A stretch of DNA of 64,000 nucleotides, from the NCBI RefSeq assembly GCF_003308995.1, contig NZ_QFFJ01000002.1:62001-126000 (forward strand). Direction: 5' to 3'. A program made the translations under genes and the position numbers. Under the pieces are notes generated by a model. That model saw nothing but the letters and a program-made list of their open reading frames with translations, was not told the DNA's origin and searched no databases. Source of the DNA: Chitinophaga flava (GTDB lineage Bacteria; Bacteroidota; Bacteroidia; Chitinophagales; Chitinophagaceae). Shown in pieces: positions 1 through 9,627 of this stretch (the first letter of the stretch is position 1; each line of letters starts with the position of its first letter).

Positions 1-1
1 T

Positions 2-2542
2 ATAAAATACAATAAGCTCACCAGTCTGCCGGAGGAACTGGGCTCTCTGCAAGAGCTGGAAGTGGTAGCCCTCAACGGTAATGAAAAGCTGGATGTGGAC
101 CAGGCTATCCGTGTACTGGCCAACTGTAAAAAACTGAGGAAGCTGCGGCTCAAGGGCATGGCCATGAAAACATTACCGGATTCCATCACGTTATTGGAAA
201 ATCTGGAATCCATCGACCTGGAATCCAACGGGATCAAAGAGCTGCCACCTGTGCTGGGGCAGTTAAAGAAGCTGAAGGAAATCATCGGGTTCGGAGAGCT
301 GCCGGCGCCGTTCTATATCGATATGATCAAAGACAGGGCGGATATCACCACCTTCAGCTCCTACCGTATACAGCCCTATATGCATAACGGGCTGGCGTCC
401 CTGCCCGAAAATGTGGAATCATTATGCCATATTACTTCCATGGAGTTGAGTGAGCTGCAGGCTTTGCCAGCTTCATTGAGCCGCTTGAGCGGACTGACAT
501 CCCTTTCGTTTCACGAGTGTGATTTCTCTTCACTACCGGATTTATCAGGTCTTACAGCACTGGAGAATCTCTCTTTTTCAGATACTACACTGACGGTATT
601 CCCCGAATTTATATACCATCTGCCGGCACTGAAGAGCCTTACACTGGGCGGCTGTACCATGAGTCCTGATTTCGCCAGGCTGGCGCAACTGCCGCAGCTG
701 GAGGAACTGCAGATCAACGATATCACGGAGACGGACCTACGTCTTTTGCAGCAGGCTCCTTGTCTCAACTGGGTGCAACTCGCCCGGGATGTTACCGTTC
801 TGCCGGAGGCGTTCTTTGAGCTGCCTGGGGTGCATACCTTTAGTTTTAATAACTATCCCCAAATAGACCCCGACAGCATTCTGTCCCGCCTGCAACGTAT
901 GCCCGGTCTTCAGTGGCTGATTTTCAACGATGACAATTATCTTCCTTTTGAATGGTATATCAGTCGTTTAAAAGAGCTGCCTTTATTGAAAAGGGCCCTT
1001 ATCTACGTAGATAGCGCGGTACTTCCTGTCAGTCTGCTGGAGTTGCCACATCTGGAGAGGTTAAAGATCAACTTTAGCACTAAATGCGTGGGCATTTGGT
1101 CACGTGAAGCAGGAAAAGAGCTGGAGGTACCGCTGGCGCTGGCCAATACCCGGGATGGGCAGATCAGATTACAGAATGTTCCTGCGGCAGCACCCTTCAG
1201 AACAGCCTTCGAACAACTGGCTACCCTGGGCCTGACAGATCCGGGGCGGCGGGAAATCGCATTCGGCCTGCTGGCACACCACTATGTTGCACTAAAAAAA
1301 CTGCTGCCATATCCTTTTGATGCTGCCGGAAACATACCGGGAGCCAGGGTGTTTATCACGGGGACGCCTACACTGAGTGTAAAAAAAGACCTGGCGACCA
1401 TGCTGGCCAACAGGGGAGCGACCATTGTAAAGGAGGTGAAAGATGCCACCCATATTTTCCTGGGGCAGAATATCAATCCTGCGACTATAGGAGATATTTT
1501 CAGGGAAGACCACCAGTATATTTTGGAAGACCACCTGAAAGCTCAGGAGATAAAGGATGATACGCCTTTTCTGATGATGGAGGAAAACAGCGAACTGACC
1601 ACGCAGATAACGAGATTGCTGAAACAGCAGGAAACAGATAATATCTCGCTGGTACTGGAAATGATTACTGGCGGAGGAGCCGGCAAAGTGTTGCTGAGCT
1701 ACCTGGCGGCCATCCATCTTTTCCATAAGGATGCTGATATCAGAAAAAAGTCGAGGACATTGTTCCGGAAATATGCTTCCGCCACCTTACAGCATCATAT
1801 TAAATCCAGCTGGAAAGACAAATACAAAGACAGGTCAGAAGATGAATGCCGCCCTTTGTATATTCACCCTGAACTGGATGTATGTGCTTTCTTGCTGGCT
1901 TTTCATATGGTGAGAATACATGAGCCGGGAAATCCCCGTCGTCCTGCCGGTCTGGTATTACGGGATGTACCGTCTGCCGCGATCAGCGAAATAATGGCCG
2001 ACTTCGATCATGTCACCTATCTCAACCTGGATCTGAAGGATACACATGATCTTCCGCGGCTGGTAGGATACATTCAGCAGTTACGGATCACATATCTGTC
2101 GCTGCAACTGAACACTGATACAGTTCCAGCTGAGTTGTTTACCCTGCCATTACTGGAGGCGCTCACGCTCATCACGAGATCAGCCACCCCATTGACTATT
2201 CCGGTGCTGGATAAACTGAATGTTTCCCTTACTGAGTTGAGGATATATCAGACATCGCTGCTGCATGCAGAGCGGTTAGTGGCCTGTAAGCAGTTGAGAA
2301 GGCTTGATTTATCTTCCTGTAAACTGCCAGACGTGTCATTTATTGCTTCCATGACCGGGCTTCAGCGGCTGGAGTTGACAAATACGGGTATCACACAGAT
2401 TCCTGATTCCTTTTATCAGCTGCAGGAGCTGGAAGAGTTCGACCTGACCAGCAACGATCTTTCTGTCAATACTTTTGATTTTAAACAGTTGAAGAAACTG
2501 CAAAAAGTATATGTCAACAACAGAGAACGTTTAGCATTCTAA
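2..2542 (+). CDS. Leucine-rich repeat protein with internal BRCT domain (5' partial)
   Basis: The reading frame is open from base 2, and the first codons already encode an LRR (KLTSLPEELGSLQELEVV), so the true start lies outside the window. Roughly 370 residues of LRRs of the type L..LP..L..L..L are followed by a BRCT-like domain near 1345-1480 (GARVFITGTP, LANRGATIVKEV, THIFLG), as in the C-terminus of NAD-dependent DNA ligase. A helical stretch rich in charged residues follows, then a second LRR block to the stop. LRRs are protein-binding scaffolds, and BRCT domains bind phosphopeptides or DNA ends; the role of the combination is unknown. No signal peptide can be judged because the N-terminus is missing. 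The domain order is seen directly; function is not assigned. Confidence 0.85.
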   Translation: MKYNKLTSLPEELGSLQELEVVALNGNEKLDVDQAIRVLANCKKLRKLRLKGMAMKTLPDSITLLENLESIDLESNGIKELPPVLGQLKKLKEIIGFGELPAPFYIDMIKDRADITTFSSYRIQPYMHNGLASLPENVESLCHITSMELSELQALPASLSRLSGLTSLSFHECDFSSLPDLSGLTALENLSFSDTTLTVFPEFIYHLPALKSLTLGGCTMSPDFARLAQLPQLEELQINDITETDLRLLQQAPCLNWVQLARDVTVLPEAFFELPGVHTFSFNNYPQIDPDSILSRLQRMPGLQWLIFNDDNYLPFEWYISRLKELPLLKRALIYVDSAVLPVSLLELPHLERLKINFSTKCVGIWSREAGKELEVPLALANTRDGQIRLQNVPAAAPFRTAFEQLATLGLTDPGRREIAFGLLAHHYVALKKLLPYPFDAAGNIPGARVFITGTPTLSVKKDLATMLANRGATIVKEVKDATHIFLGQNINPATIGDIFREDHQYILEDHLKAQEIKDDTPFLMMEENSELTTQITRLLKQQETDNISLVLEMITGGGAGKVLLSYLAAIHLFHKDADIRKKSRTLFRKYASATLQHHIKSSWKDKYKDRSEDECRPLYIHPELDVCAFLLAFHMVRIHEPGNPRRPAGLVLRDVPSAAISEIMADFDHVTYLNLDLKDTHDLPRLVGYIQQLRITYLSLQLNTDTVPAELFTLPLLEALTLITRSATPLTIPVLDKLNVSLTELRIYQTSLLHAERLVACKQLRRLDLSSCKLPDVSFIASMTGLQRLELTNTGITQIPDSFYQLQELEEFDLTSNDLSVNTFDFKQLKKLQKVYVNNRERLAF

Positions 2543-2548
2543 GTATAG

Positions 2549-2578
2549 GCTGTCCCGTTAGAAGGCGGGACAGCTTTT
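2549..2578. terminator. Bidirectional terminator hairpin
   Basis: A perfect 9-bp stem, GCTGTCCCG / CGGGACAGC, encloses an 8-nt loop and is followed by TTTT. It sits between two convergent genes, the LRR gene and the TPR gene, and probably ends both. Confidence 0.7.
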
Positions 2579-3904
2579 CTATTGTAGCTGGCTCAGATAA
2601 TCGAAGTACTGATTCAGTCTGGTGGCATAGCGGTGGGGATCGCTGCGCAATGATCTGAATTCCCGCTGGATGGTTTTTATCAGCAGCTCCTGCTGGTCTG
2701 GTTTCTTTTCGATGTTGGCGAGGCTAGCCTTCATGAAATACAGCAGTGCTGCGTCCGGAAAAGCTTTCAGAGCCTGGTCCAGTTCAGGGTCGTCGTAGGT
2801 TGTTTTTGGAGCTTTCCCGTTCAGATAACTAACGGCCAAACCTTCATCATGATATTCCTTCCAGCCGGTCAGTGCTATTTCGGGGGCTACTTTCCCTTTT
2901 ATAGCTGTTTGCAGTTTACTATAGATATTCAGATATGCTACATCCTTGTGTTTTTTAGCGAGGCGCAGCAGTTCATCCCCTCTCAGTGCAAAAAATTCAT
3001 CGGGGTCTGCAATAGTCAGACTGAAGGTGGCGTCCAGCAGGCTGCCGGCCAGTTTGCCATTGGGTGGCAATGGATGGTTGTTGAGGATAAGCTGGTTGAT
3101 GGACAGCATGTCCATGAGTTTTGAGTAGGTGATCTCCGACAGTTGTTTCAGATCGGCATAAAACTGTAATACCTGCAGGTCTCTGGCGGGTAAGCCTTTC
3201 TCCTGTGCCAGCTGAAGGTCAGCCATCAGAAAAGAGTCCATAGCGATGGTATTCCACCAGTCTGTTTCCCAGTTGCTGTCGAGGAAAATAAGTGGATAGG
3301 CACTGGCTGATTTACCGGCAGACACTTCTTTTCTCCAGTTGTTGCGCTGACGAAGTTGGGAAGCCTGCCCATATACAGCCCAGATGGCCTGGTCTATGGT
3401 GTTATGGTTACGATGGTCGTTGTAATCCGCTTTTTTCCAGGCGGCAATGGCTTTCTCCGGTTGGCCGGTATTGATATAACAGTCTGCCAGCCATACCTGC
3501 AGACGGTTGTCGTTGGGGGCATAGGTAGCAAATTTTTCCAGCAGGGGAGCAGCCTCACTGTAACGGCCCCGGCGTTGCAGTTCCCTGGCGTATTCCAGCA
3601 GGTAGTTGTACTGACTGCTATCTGATTGCCAGGCTTCTTCGTGTAGCCGGTAGGAGTGATCCGCATCTATATTGAATAAAAAATTACCTATCACAAATTT
3701 TTTAGCAGGGTCGTCGGCAAGCGGCAGCAGCTGTTGTATGCAGGAGTCCAGATCATGTGTGACGACATCGGTCTGGAAACGCTGCAGGGCTGGCTGTAGT
3801 ACACGGTTGGCGCGATCAGTCTTTTCACCATAGGAAGGAATGGATTGAGTATATCCTGCAACAGTGGCCATCAGGGTTACCATTAACAACACGAGATTTT
3901 TCAT
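2579..3904 (-). CDS. Exported tetratricopeptide-repeat protein
   Basis: This 441-residue protein has a clear signal peptide (MKNLVLLMVTLMATVAGYTQ). Helical repeats follow; the region YARELQRRGRYSEAAPLLEKF...WLADCYINTGQPEKAIAAWKKA fits two TPR units. TPRs mediate protein-protein contact, and no enzymatic motif is visible. It is convergent with the LRR gene and divergent from the M48 protease gene. It is probably periplasmic or outer-membrane associated. Its partner is unknown. Confidence 0.75.
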   Translation of the reverse strand: MKNLVLLMVTLMATVAGYTQSIPSYGEKTDRANRVLQPALQRFQTDVVTHDLDSCIQQLLPLADDPAKKFVIGNFLFNIDADHSYRLHEEAWQSDSSQYNYLLEYARELQRRGRYSEAAPLLEKFATYAPNDNRLQVWLADCYINTGQPEKAIAAWKKADYNDHRNHNTIDQAIWAVYGQASQLRQRNNWRKEVSAGKSASAYPLIFLDSNWETDWWNTIAMDSFLMADLQLAQEKGLPARDLQVLQFYADLKQLSEITYSKLMDMLSINQLILNNHPLPPNGKLAGSLLDATFSLTIADPDEFFALRGDELLRLAKKHKDVAYLNIYSKLQTAIKGKVAPEIALTGWKEYHDEGLAVSYLNGKAPKTTYDDPELDQALKAFPDAALLYFMKASLANIEKKPDQQELLIKTIQREFRSLRSDPHRYATRLNQYFDYLSQLQ

Positions 3905-4030
3905 ATTCGGAAGATACCTTTAATATTCAAAAATAAAACAATCACCTGCAGAAAGAGTTGTGAGATATTTTCCTTTATCTTCGCGCCGCAAAAGTTTTGT
4001 AACCTTAATTCCATTTTCCTAATTAAACGA

Positions 4031-4831
4031 ATGTTTATGTTTGTTCTTACTCGCTGTAGCCTTGTTGTTGCTGTATCCCTTGCTTTGGCTTCTACTGCCA
4101 ATGCCCAGTTTAAGCTCAATTCCAAAACGATTGGTGCCGGTGTAAAAGCTGCTAAGGCAGTTACGCTGAGTGATGATGAAGTCATCAAATACACCAAAGA
4201 ATACATTCAGTGGATGGATGAGCATAATCCGGTTGCTCCTGCTAATGATCCGCTGGCTCAAAGGCTGGCTAAGCTTACTGCCAAAGCTAACAACTACGAA
4301 GGCATGAACCTCAACTTCAAAGTATATCTGGTAAGGGATATTAACGCCTTTGCCTGTGCAGATGGCAGTGTGCGTGTATGTGCCGGCCTGATGCAGGTAA
4401 TGACCGATGATGAAGTGATGGGTGTGATTGGTCATGAGATCGGTCACGTTAAAAACAAAGACTCCAAAGATGCTTTCAAAACAGCATTGATGACTTCCGC
4501 ACTGAAAGATGGTGTTTCTTCCCAAGGTGGTACTGCAGGCGCGCTGAGCGATTCTCAGCTGGGTGACCTGGGTGAGGCAGTGGCTAATTCTGCCTATTCC
4601 CGTGGTCAGGAAAGTCAGGCCGACAACTACGGTTACGATTTCCTGAAAGCCAACAAACTCAACCCATGGGGTATGTCCACCGCTTTCGAAAAACTGTGGA
4701 AAGCTTCTCAGGAAGCCAACGGAGACAAAAAGAAAAAAGGCTCACAGCTGTTTTCTTCTCACCCTGACACGGAAAAAAGAATGGTGACCATGGCTGAAAA
4801 AGCCAAGAAGGATGGTTATACCAAACCCTGA
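4031..4831 (+). CDS. Exported M48-family zinc metalloprotease
   Basis: This 266-residue protein begins with a signal peptide (SLVVAVSLALASTANA). The catalytic HExxH motif appears as VIGHEIGHVKN at about residues 135-145, and the third zinc ligand is expected at the Glu of QESQADNYGYDFL. Domain order and size match the short periplasmic M48 proteases (LoiP/YcaL class) used in outer-membrane protein quality control. It is monocistronic: a long hairpin follows the stop, and the upstream neighbour is divergent. A second Met lies two codons after the chosen start, so the start is uncertain by six bases. The family call is firm; the periplasmic quality-control role is inferred from relatives. Confidence 0.9.
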   Translation: MFMFVLTRCSLVVAVSLALASTANAQFKLNSKTIGAGVKAAKAVTLSDDEVIKYTKEYIQWMDEHNPVAPANDPLAQRLAKLTAKANNYEGMNLNFKVYLVRDINAFACADGSVRVCAGLMQVMTDDEVMGVIGHEIGHVKNKDSKDAFKTALMTSALKDGVSSQGGTAGALSDSQLGDLGEAVANSAYSRGQESQADNYGYDFLKANKLNPWGMSTAFEKLWKASQEANGDKKKKGSQLFSSHPDTEKRMVTMAEKAKKDGYTKP

Positions 4832-4849
4832 TAACTTTTTGTTGCATTT

Positions 4850-4890
4850 GGGGCTGACCAAAAAGTATTTTTTACTTTTGGGTCAGCCCC
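4850..4890. terminator. Long hairpin after M48 gene; member of a repeat pair
   Basis: The arms GGGGCTGACC / GGTCAGCCCC pair perfectly, and after one mismatch AAAAGTA / TACTTTT extends the stem to about 17 bp around a T-rich loop. It lies between convergent genes and can terminate both. The motif TACTTTTGGGTCAGCCCC recurs at 6063-6081, so this is also a dispersed repeat. Confidence 0.65.
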
Positions 4891-4910
4891 AATATATTTA
4901 GGTGGTAGCC

Positions 4911-5945
4911 TTAAAAATATATAAGATAAGTGTATACCAACAAATTTGTTGCTACCAATATTATCCACAGGGAAGTTATATAGACAGCATATAGTATTAT
5001 TCCTTTGATGCAGCATTTCAGGATAGACTGTCCATAATTCTTATGCAATGCAATAATCAGATAACCTGCAATTATGAAGGAGACGATTCCGTTGAACTGG
5101 TAGACATCATCAAAGTAATGGTAGAAGTAAGTGAGCATGGGTAGCATAACCGACATCACTATAAATGCAAAGGCATGGAAGTGCAACGTAAAAATCGCAT
5201 GATCGGTATAGAGCCATTGCTTATTCCTGAAGTAAACGAGCTTCAGGAAGAAAGCGAATAATGGCAGACAAAAGAACATTATTTTGGGGAAGTTATGATA
5301 ATACCTTTCCTCATATGCTCTTGCCTTTTCTTCATTGGAGCCATAGCGCTTTAAACCACGTGCATCAGCCCGGGCAAGTAATTTTATCAAGGGCCCGAAT
5401 TTTAATGAATCAGGAAGTTGATTGTGGATAGAGTCGAATTCCTCCACAGTTGTAGATGTTGCTATCATTTGCAGCAGTTTAAGGTTCCTGATTGCCCCTG
5501 AATCGTTTTGTTTGACTCCGGCCTCGAGCTTTCTTTTCTGTTTCTCTAATTCATCAAAGGAACCTAATCGGGCGCCTTTTTTGTCATCTTCGGCAGTATG
5601 TGCTTTTGCCCTGCTGTCGTAGTGAGGTAGCCCGGCAAAGGCAAAGTACATGAAGAAAAATATGAACGATGTAAAAATATACAGTTTGATAGGATTTACA
5701 TAACGTGCACGTCTGCCTTCACGGTGCTCGCGAGAAAGAAAGCCTGGTTTGGTAAAGAGATACTTTAATGTCAGCAAAAACTGGGAATCGTAATGGAAAA
5801 TATCTGCTACGAAATGTTTTACGAGATGGCCAAAGGTTTCGCGGGGATCAATGTTTTCTTGTCCGCAATGGCCACAGAATCTGTCTGGTACATCATTTCC
5901 GCAATTCAGACAATCTTGTTGTTGGCGTAAGGGTTGTGTTTTCAA
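4911..5945 (-). CDS. DUF3667 membrane protein with N-terminal zinc ribbon
   Basis: The 344-residue protein starts with a four-cysteine ribbon (CLNCGNDVPDRFCGHCGQEN) and continues with the conserved DUF3667 block (TFGHLVKHFVADIFHYDSQFLLTLKYLFTKPG, split here by family knowledge). Membrane segments are visible near 90-110, 215-235, 250-275, 285-300 and at the C-terminus. A charged soluble loop separates the first helix from the rest. The family is common in Bacteroidota and has no known function. A TATCTTTA box on this strand at 5968-5975 is a likely -7 element. The gene is flanked on both sides by hairpins sharing the same 18-bp sequence. Confidence 0.85.
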   Translation of the reverse strand: MKTQPLRQQQDCLNCGNDVPDRFCGHCGQENIDPRETFGHLVKHFVADIFHYDSQFLLTLKYLFTKPGFLSREHREGRRARYVNPIKLYIFTSFIFFFMYFAFAGLPHYDSRAKAHTAEDDKKGARLGSFDELEKQKRKLEAGVKQNDSGAIRNLKLLQMIATSTTVEEFDSIHNQLPDSLKFGPLIKLLARADARGLKRYGSNEEKARAYEERYYHNFPKIMFFCLPLFAFFLKLVYFRNKQWLYTDHAIFTLHFHAFAFIVMSVMLPMLTYFYHYFDDVYQFNGIVSFIIAGYLIIALHKNYGQSILKCCIKGIILYAVYITSLWIILVATNLLVYTYLIYF

Positions 5946-6034
5946 GGTAACGGAGGTTAAGGATACCTAAAGATAGTAGAATTTTTTCCGGAAAAGGAAA
6001 AATCAGCGGAAGGTATTTTGCTCTCTGACAGCGA

Positions 6035-6079
6035 GGCTGACCCCAAAAGACAATACTGAGTTTTACTTTTGGGTCAGCC
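6035..6079. terminator. Hairpin sharing sequence with the 4850-4890 hairpin
   Basis: The arms GGCTGACCCCAAAAG and CTTTTGGGTCAGCC pair with one bulged C. It lies just downstream of the DUF5710 gene, which reads leftward into it, so it likely terminates that gene. It repeats TTACTTTTGGGTCAGCCCC of the earlier hairpin in the same orientation. Confidence 0.6.
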
Positions 6080-6084
6080 CCGTT

Positions 6085-6726
6085 TTATATGCTGTAATGA
6101 CTCCGTACTGCAAACTCATTGATCAGCCGGAGATGATGGTTGTTGTGGTAGTCAGCATCGATGTGCGGAGCGTATTTAAAGGGGAATGTCCGTAAGGTGA
6201 TGGCGGCTGCCGCTTCCGATGTTTCGGGGGTAAATACATGACCAGTATCAGCAAACAACAAGGTATCATCAATGCCCTGACCACAATGCTCGCAATGGTT
6301 GCACCAGTAATATCCATCGGCACTCCTGGCAGGCCCTTGTTTGTAATGGGGGTAATTATCCCGGAAGAAATTAAACAGGTGGGGAGATATCACCGATACC
6401 TGCTGAAACAGTGTAAAGAAATTCAGTTCAAACCATACAGCTTCATCCTTCTCATTGATATCTTTCTCATAAAAAAAATCGCTGCCGAGCGCGATAACCG
6501 GGGTGATCTGTTGACAATGCAAGCAGGAATGCAGGCCATGCGCAATGATCACTTCGTCCGACAGGATAATAGCAGTATCCTTGTCAGTGATCCACTTATC
6601 TACCTCCATGATATGATCGTAGTTGATATCCGGCAGATACCAGGTTTGCAGGTTGGCGTCCCACAAAGCCCCTTTTGATTTTGCTTCGGTTTCCTCTTCA
6701 GCAGGAACATTCAGTAGTAGTGACAT
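6085..6726 (-). CDS. DUF5710-domain protein with cysteine pairs
   Basis: The N-terminus (LNVPAEEETEAKSKGALWDANLQTWYLP, residues 5-32) is the short DUF5710 fold, also found in some primases and mobile-element proteins. The rest carries CLHC near residue 70 and CNHCEHCGQ near residue 145, which suggests a structural metal site split over two segments. There is no signal peptide or membrane segment, so it is probably cytoplasmic. It is 213 residues, single-copy here, and lies 43 bp downstream of the CHAT gene on the same strand, so it may be co-transcribed with it. Function unknown. Confidence 0.75.
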   Translation of the reverse strand: MSLLLNVPAEEETEAKSKGALWDANLQTWYLPDINYDHIMEVDKWITDKDTAIILSDEVIIAHGLHSCLHCQQITPVIALGSDFFYEKDINEKDEAVWFELNFFTLFQQVSVISPHLFNFFRDNYPHYKQGPARSADGYYWCNHCEHCGQGIDDTLLFADTGHVFTPETSEAAAAITLRTFPFKYAPHIDADYHNNHHLRLINEFAVRSHYSI

Positions 6727-6769
6727 AATCTTGGAATGTGGTCTACCTGAATTTAACGAAAAAAGACCA

Positions 6770-9454
6770 CTATTGCCTGTTATTTTTTTTACGGGAGATG
6801 ATCAGCCATCCTATCAACATGAATGCTATGGGTACCAGCCAATACCAGTTGGGTCGCTGTTTTGCGGTGATACCTTCCTGAAGGGCCAGAGTATTACCTT
6901 CGAAATGGAGTGCTGCCCAGAAATAGGGTAGTTTTTGCAGATCTGTTACATCGAGATTGTCCAGCCAGTTAATTTTAGATTGTTGCAGGGCAATGGCAGC
7001 GTTGGGCTGCGTGGTGAGGGCGGTGTAGAAGTTCTGCATCAGGCGTGGCGTGGTGGCATCCTGCACATTCCAGGAGGCGGCTACTACGGCAGGTGTGCCG
7101 GCAGCGATAAAGGCATGTGCCATACTGCGGATACCTTCGCCGGTTACCAGGTTGCCATCGCCGGTACCACAGGCACTCAGTACAACCATGGCCGGCCGGT
7201 GCTCCAGACCGTTAAGCTCAAACAGGTAAAAAGGCGCATCATACAGGGCGATATGCGGAGCAGGGATATTATGTTGCCGGGTAAAGGCATGGGTACTGAT
7301 ATGTACAACAGCGGAGCGCGACAGAGCCCGCCGGAAATCTGCCACGGTAGCCTGTTCGTTGAGATACCAGGAGCCGTTGTTGATCGCTGGTGCAATCCGT
7401 TCTTTCTCTTCTCCTGCGCCTTTAAGGTCGGGCAGCCCATTGGGCTGCTGTACAATGAAGAAGCCACTGAAACCACTGTTGTTGGCCTGGCTGCGGTGTT
7501 GTGCCTGCCAGGTACGCAACGAGTAGGCGTAGGCGATAGTGGCTTCCTTCACCAGGAAAGGCCACTTGCTGACAGCGGCGGAATATGCTGCTTTGGTTAT
7601 CAGTGCCTCTATGGGAAGCATTCCCAATATCCCGTCGGGCATGAGGATACAGGTAGTGTTACGTGGTAGCGGATGTTGACTGAACAGCTGGTGATAGATA
7701 CGGTAGGCACTGTTATACCAGTCACGGGGTGCGTTGATCATGGCCTGTGGGCCGTTGTCAAAAAAGTGCTGCCGGAAATACAGGAGGCTGTCGTACCACT
7801 GTGCTGATATGGCTTGCCGGTCTGTAAAGCGGATGCCATGGGCATCCAGCTCTATAGTATAGAGGGCGCTGGCGCCGGCAAAGTAGCTGCGCACCACCTG
7901 TTGAGGAGGCAATAACTTTAACAGGGCCGGCAGTGGCAAGGTATCACTGACAAGTGCAGGCATTTTCTTTTTCAACGTGGCCAGCTCCCAGCTTATCCGT
8001 TGTTGCTGTGCTTGTAACAGGCTGTCGGTACCTCCATCCTGCAATGCCTCTTTACGGTAAAACACCAGCGCCTGTTCCAGGCGGCGTATACGTTTGCCGG
8101 TACTGTCATTCCGCAGGATGCTCTGTCCCTGCATCTCTTCCCATAGCAGCTGCGATTTGCTGCCTTCCATAAACTCCAGTATATACTGCTGATACGGTTG
8201 CGCTTTGGTTTGCTGCCAGTATTGCCAGGCGGCATCAATGGCTGCCTCATAACGGGAACGGCTATCTGAAACGGCCATCTCTTTAGACGCTGCTGACACA
8301 TATTCGTTCCGAAGCCTGTTTTCCACTGCAAAACACAGGTGGAAGGCCTGCATGGCGGCCTGTGGCTGTTGCAGCTGTACATAGGCGGTGGCACGGGCAA
8401 ACAGCATGTCCAGTAGGGTGTATTCGCCATACATATCTGCAGCTTGTAACCGGGAAGGTGTTTTTCCTGGCAACAGGATATTGGCGCAGCTGTCCAGCCA
8501 GGCCAGGGCGCTAACGGGTTGATGTTGCTGAATATAAAGTTGTCCCAGCCGCAGATATAATTTAGCCTGCTCTCTTTTTCTAACAAGATGTTGTTGCCGG
8601 GCATACAGAAGGGCTTTACGGTAATAGGTTTCTGCAGTGACGGGAGTGGAGAGGTAAATATCTCCTGCCTGTTGGTAAGCCATAAACAGCCAGTGTATGG
8701 CTTCTTTGTTGGTAGCGGGTTGTTGTTGCAGGATACGGATGCTTTCCTGTATGCTGTGTCTGGCGGCATTATCCTGATGCAGGCGGGAGTGGGCATCGGC
8801 TTCTTCTGAGTGTAGCAGCCCATAGAGGGCACTGTTAGGACTGGCGGTTCTAAACCCTTCCTGACAATAGCGGAGTGACTGTTGCAGATTGCCCATACTG
8901 GCGCTGGTGTTGGCGAGATTGCTGTATGTGTCTGCCAGTGCGGTTTGATCCTGAAGGCTCGTGGCCAGTGCCAGTGCTTTCTGATGAATAAAAAGCGCCT
9001 GCTCATAATCACCGAGGCGGGTGTAATTGTTGCCCAATGGTTTGAGGATATATTCCAGTACCAGGCTTTCATCGGCAATGGCAGGATGTTTCCCGGCCCA
9101 TTCAAATGCCTGTTGATACGCATCCGTAGAAGATACAATATCGCCGCTCAATAGCAGCATATAACCCTGGTTGATGAGCAGGTCCAGCCATGCCTGTTGC
9201 TCTTCGTCAGTTTGTGGTGCACGCCATGCGTTGGCTGGTGCCTGTTGCAACAGGGCTGCTTTACGGGAGGGGGATGCCTGCCATTGCAGTTGCGTATATA
9301 TCCAGGGTGCCAGCTGGTTGCTGTTGCGATACTGGCGCAGCAAAATAGACAGGCTGTCGGGAGGTGCCGCCTGAAAAGCGGAGCATAAGAGAGGGACTGC
9401 CAGCAGCAGCAACCATCTTCTCAACAGGGGGGTATATATGCCTACTTCAGCCAT
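6770..9454 (-). CDS. Membrane-anchored TPR-CHAT protein (caspase-like peptidase fold)
   Basis: The 894-residue protein has an N-terminal signal sequence (LLLLAVPLLCSAFQA), about 350 residues of TPRs (for example LGDYEQALFIHQKALALA and YSNLANTSASMGNLQQSLRY), a linker, and a C-terminal CHAT domain. The likely catalytic His is in VVHISTHAFTR and the Cys in VVLSACGTGDG. A final transmembrane helix (WYWLVPIAFMLIGWLII) precedes a positive tail. CHAT domains belong to the caspase/separase peptidase clan. The topology places the CHAT domain outside the cytoplasm, unlike Craspase- or gasdermin-associated CHAT proteases. It is divergently arranged from an ECF sigma factor and an anti-sigma-like TPR protein, which suggests a shared signalling locus. 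Substrate unknown. Confidence 0.9.
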   Translation of the reverse strand: MAEVGIYTPLLRRWLLLLAVPLLCSAFQAAPPDSLSILLRQYRNSNQLAPWIYTQLQWQASPSRKAALLQQAPANAWRAPQTDEEQQAWLDLLINQGYMLLLSGDIVSSTDAYQQAFEWAGKHPAIADESLVLEYILKPLGNNYTRLGDYEQALFIHQKALALATSLQDQTALADTYSNLANTSASMGNLQQSLRYCQEGFRTASPNSALYGLLHSEEADAHSRLHQDNAARHSIQESIRILQQQPATNKEAIHWLFMAYQQAGDIYLSTPVTAETYYRKALLYARQQHLVRKREQAKLYLRLGQLYIQQHQPVSALAWLDSCANILLPGKTPSRLQAADMYGEYTLLDMLFARATAYVQLQQPQAAMQAFHLCFAVENRLRNEYVSAASKEMAVSDSRSRYEAAIDAAWQYWQQTKAQPYQQYILEFMEGSKSQLLWEEMQGQSILRNDSTGKRIRRLEQALVFYRKEALQDGGTDSLLQAQQQRISWELATLKKKMPALVSDTLPLPALLKLLPPQQVVRSYFAGASALYTIELDAHGIRFTDRQAISAQWYDSLLYFRQHFFDNGPQAMINAPRDWYNSAYRIYHQLFSQHPLPRNTTCILMPDGILGMLPIEALITKAAYSAAVSKWPFLVKEATIAYAYSLRTWQAQHRSQANNSGFSGFFIVQQPNGLPDLKGAGEEKERIAPAINNGSWYLNEQATVADFRRALSRSAVVHISTHAFTRQHNIPAPHIALYDAPFYLFELNGLEHRPAMVVLSACGTGDGNLVTGEGIRSMAHAFIAAGTPAVVAASWNVQDATTPRLMQNFYTALTTQPNAAIALQQSKINWLDNLDVTDLQKLPYFWAALHFEGNTLALQEGITAKQRPNWYWLVPIAFMLIGWLIISRKKNNRQ

Positions 9455-9595
9455 CAGGGACTGAAGTTATGATTTATTACAGTTTATAGGTTGCATATAC
9501 GAATAAACGATTGGGCGTATCTCCACTGAGTTGCCGAAGATGACGCAAACCCAGTGCAGGATCGGTTTTAGCAGTGGTTAGTACTGTTTTTTACT

Positions 9596-9627
9596 TTTGT
9601 TACCCCTGGTTGAAAAAAATACTTTTG
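9596..9627 (+). promoter_or_regulatory. Bacteroidota-type promoter for the ECF sigma gene
   Basis: TTTG at 9596-9599 and TACTTTTG at 9620-9627 are 20 bp apart, matching the TTTG / TAnnTTTG consensus. The TTTG is itself the end of another TACTTTTG (9592-9599), so two -7-like boxes lie in tandem. A small inverted repeat, GTACT...AGTAC (9635-9649), covers the expected transcription start. Confidence 0.6.

Noticed and set aside
7993..9138. A 381-codon frame overlapping the CHAT gene
   Set aside because: Same strand but different frame inside the TPR region; the sequence is rich in Pro, Cys and His with no domain, typical of an out-of-frame reading.
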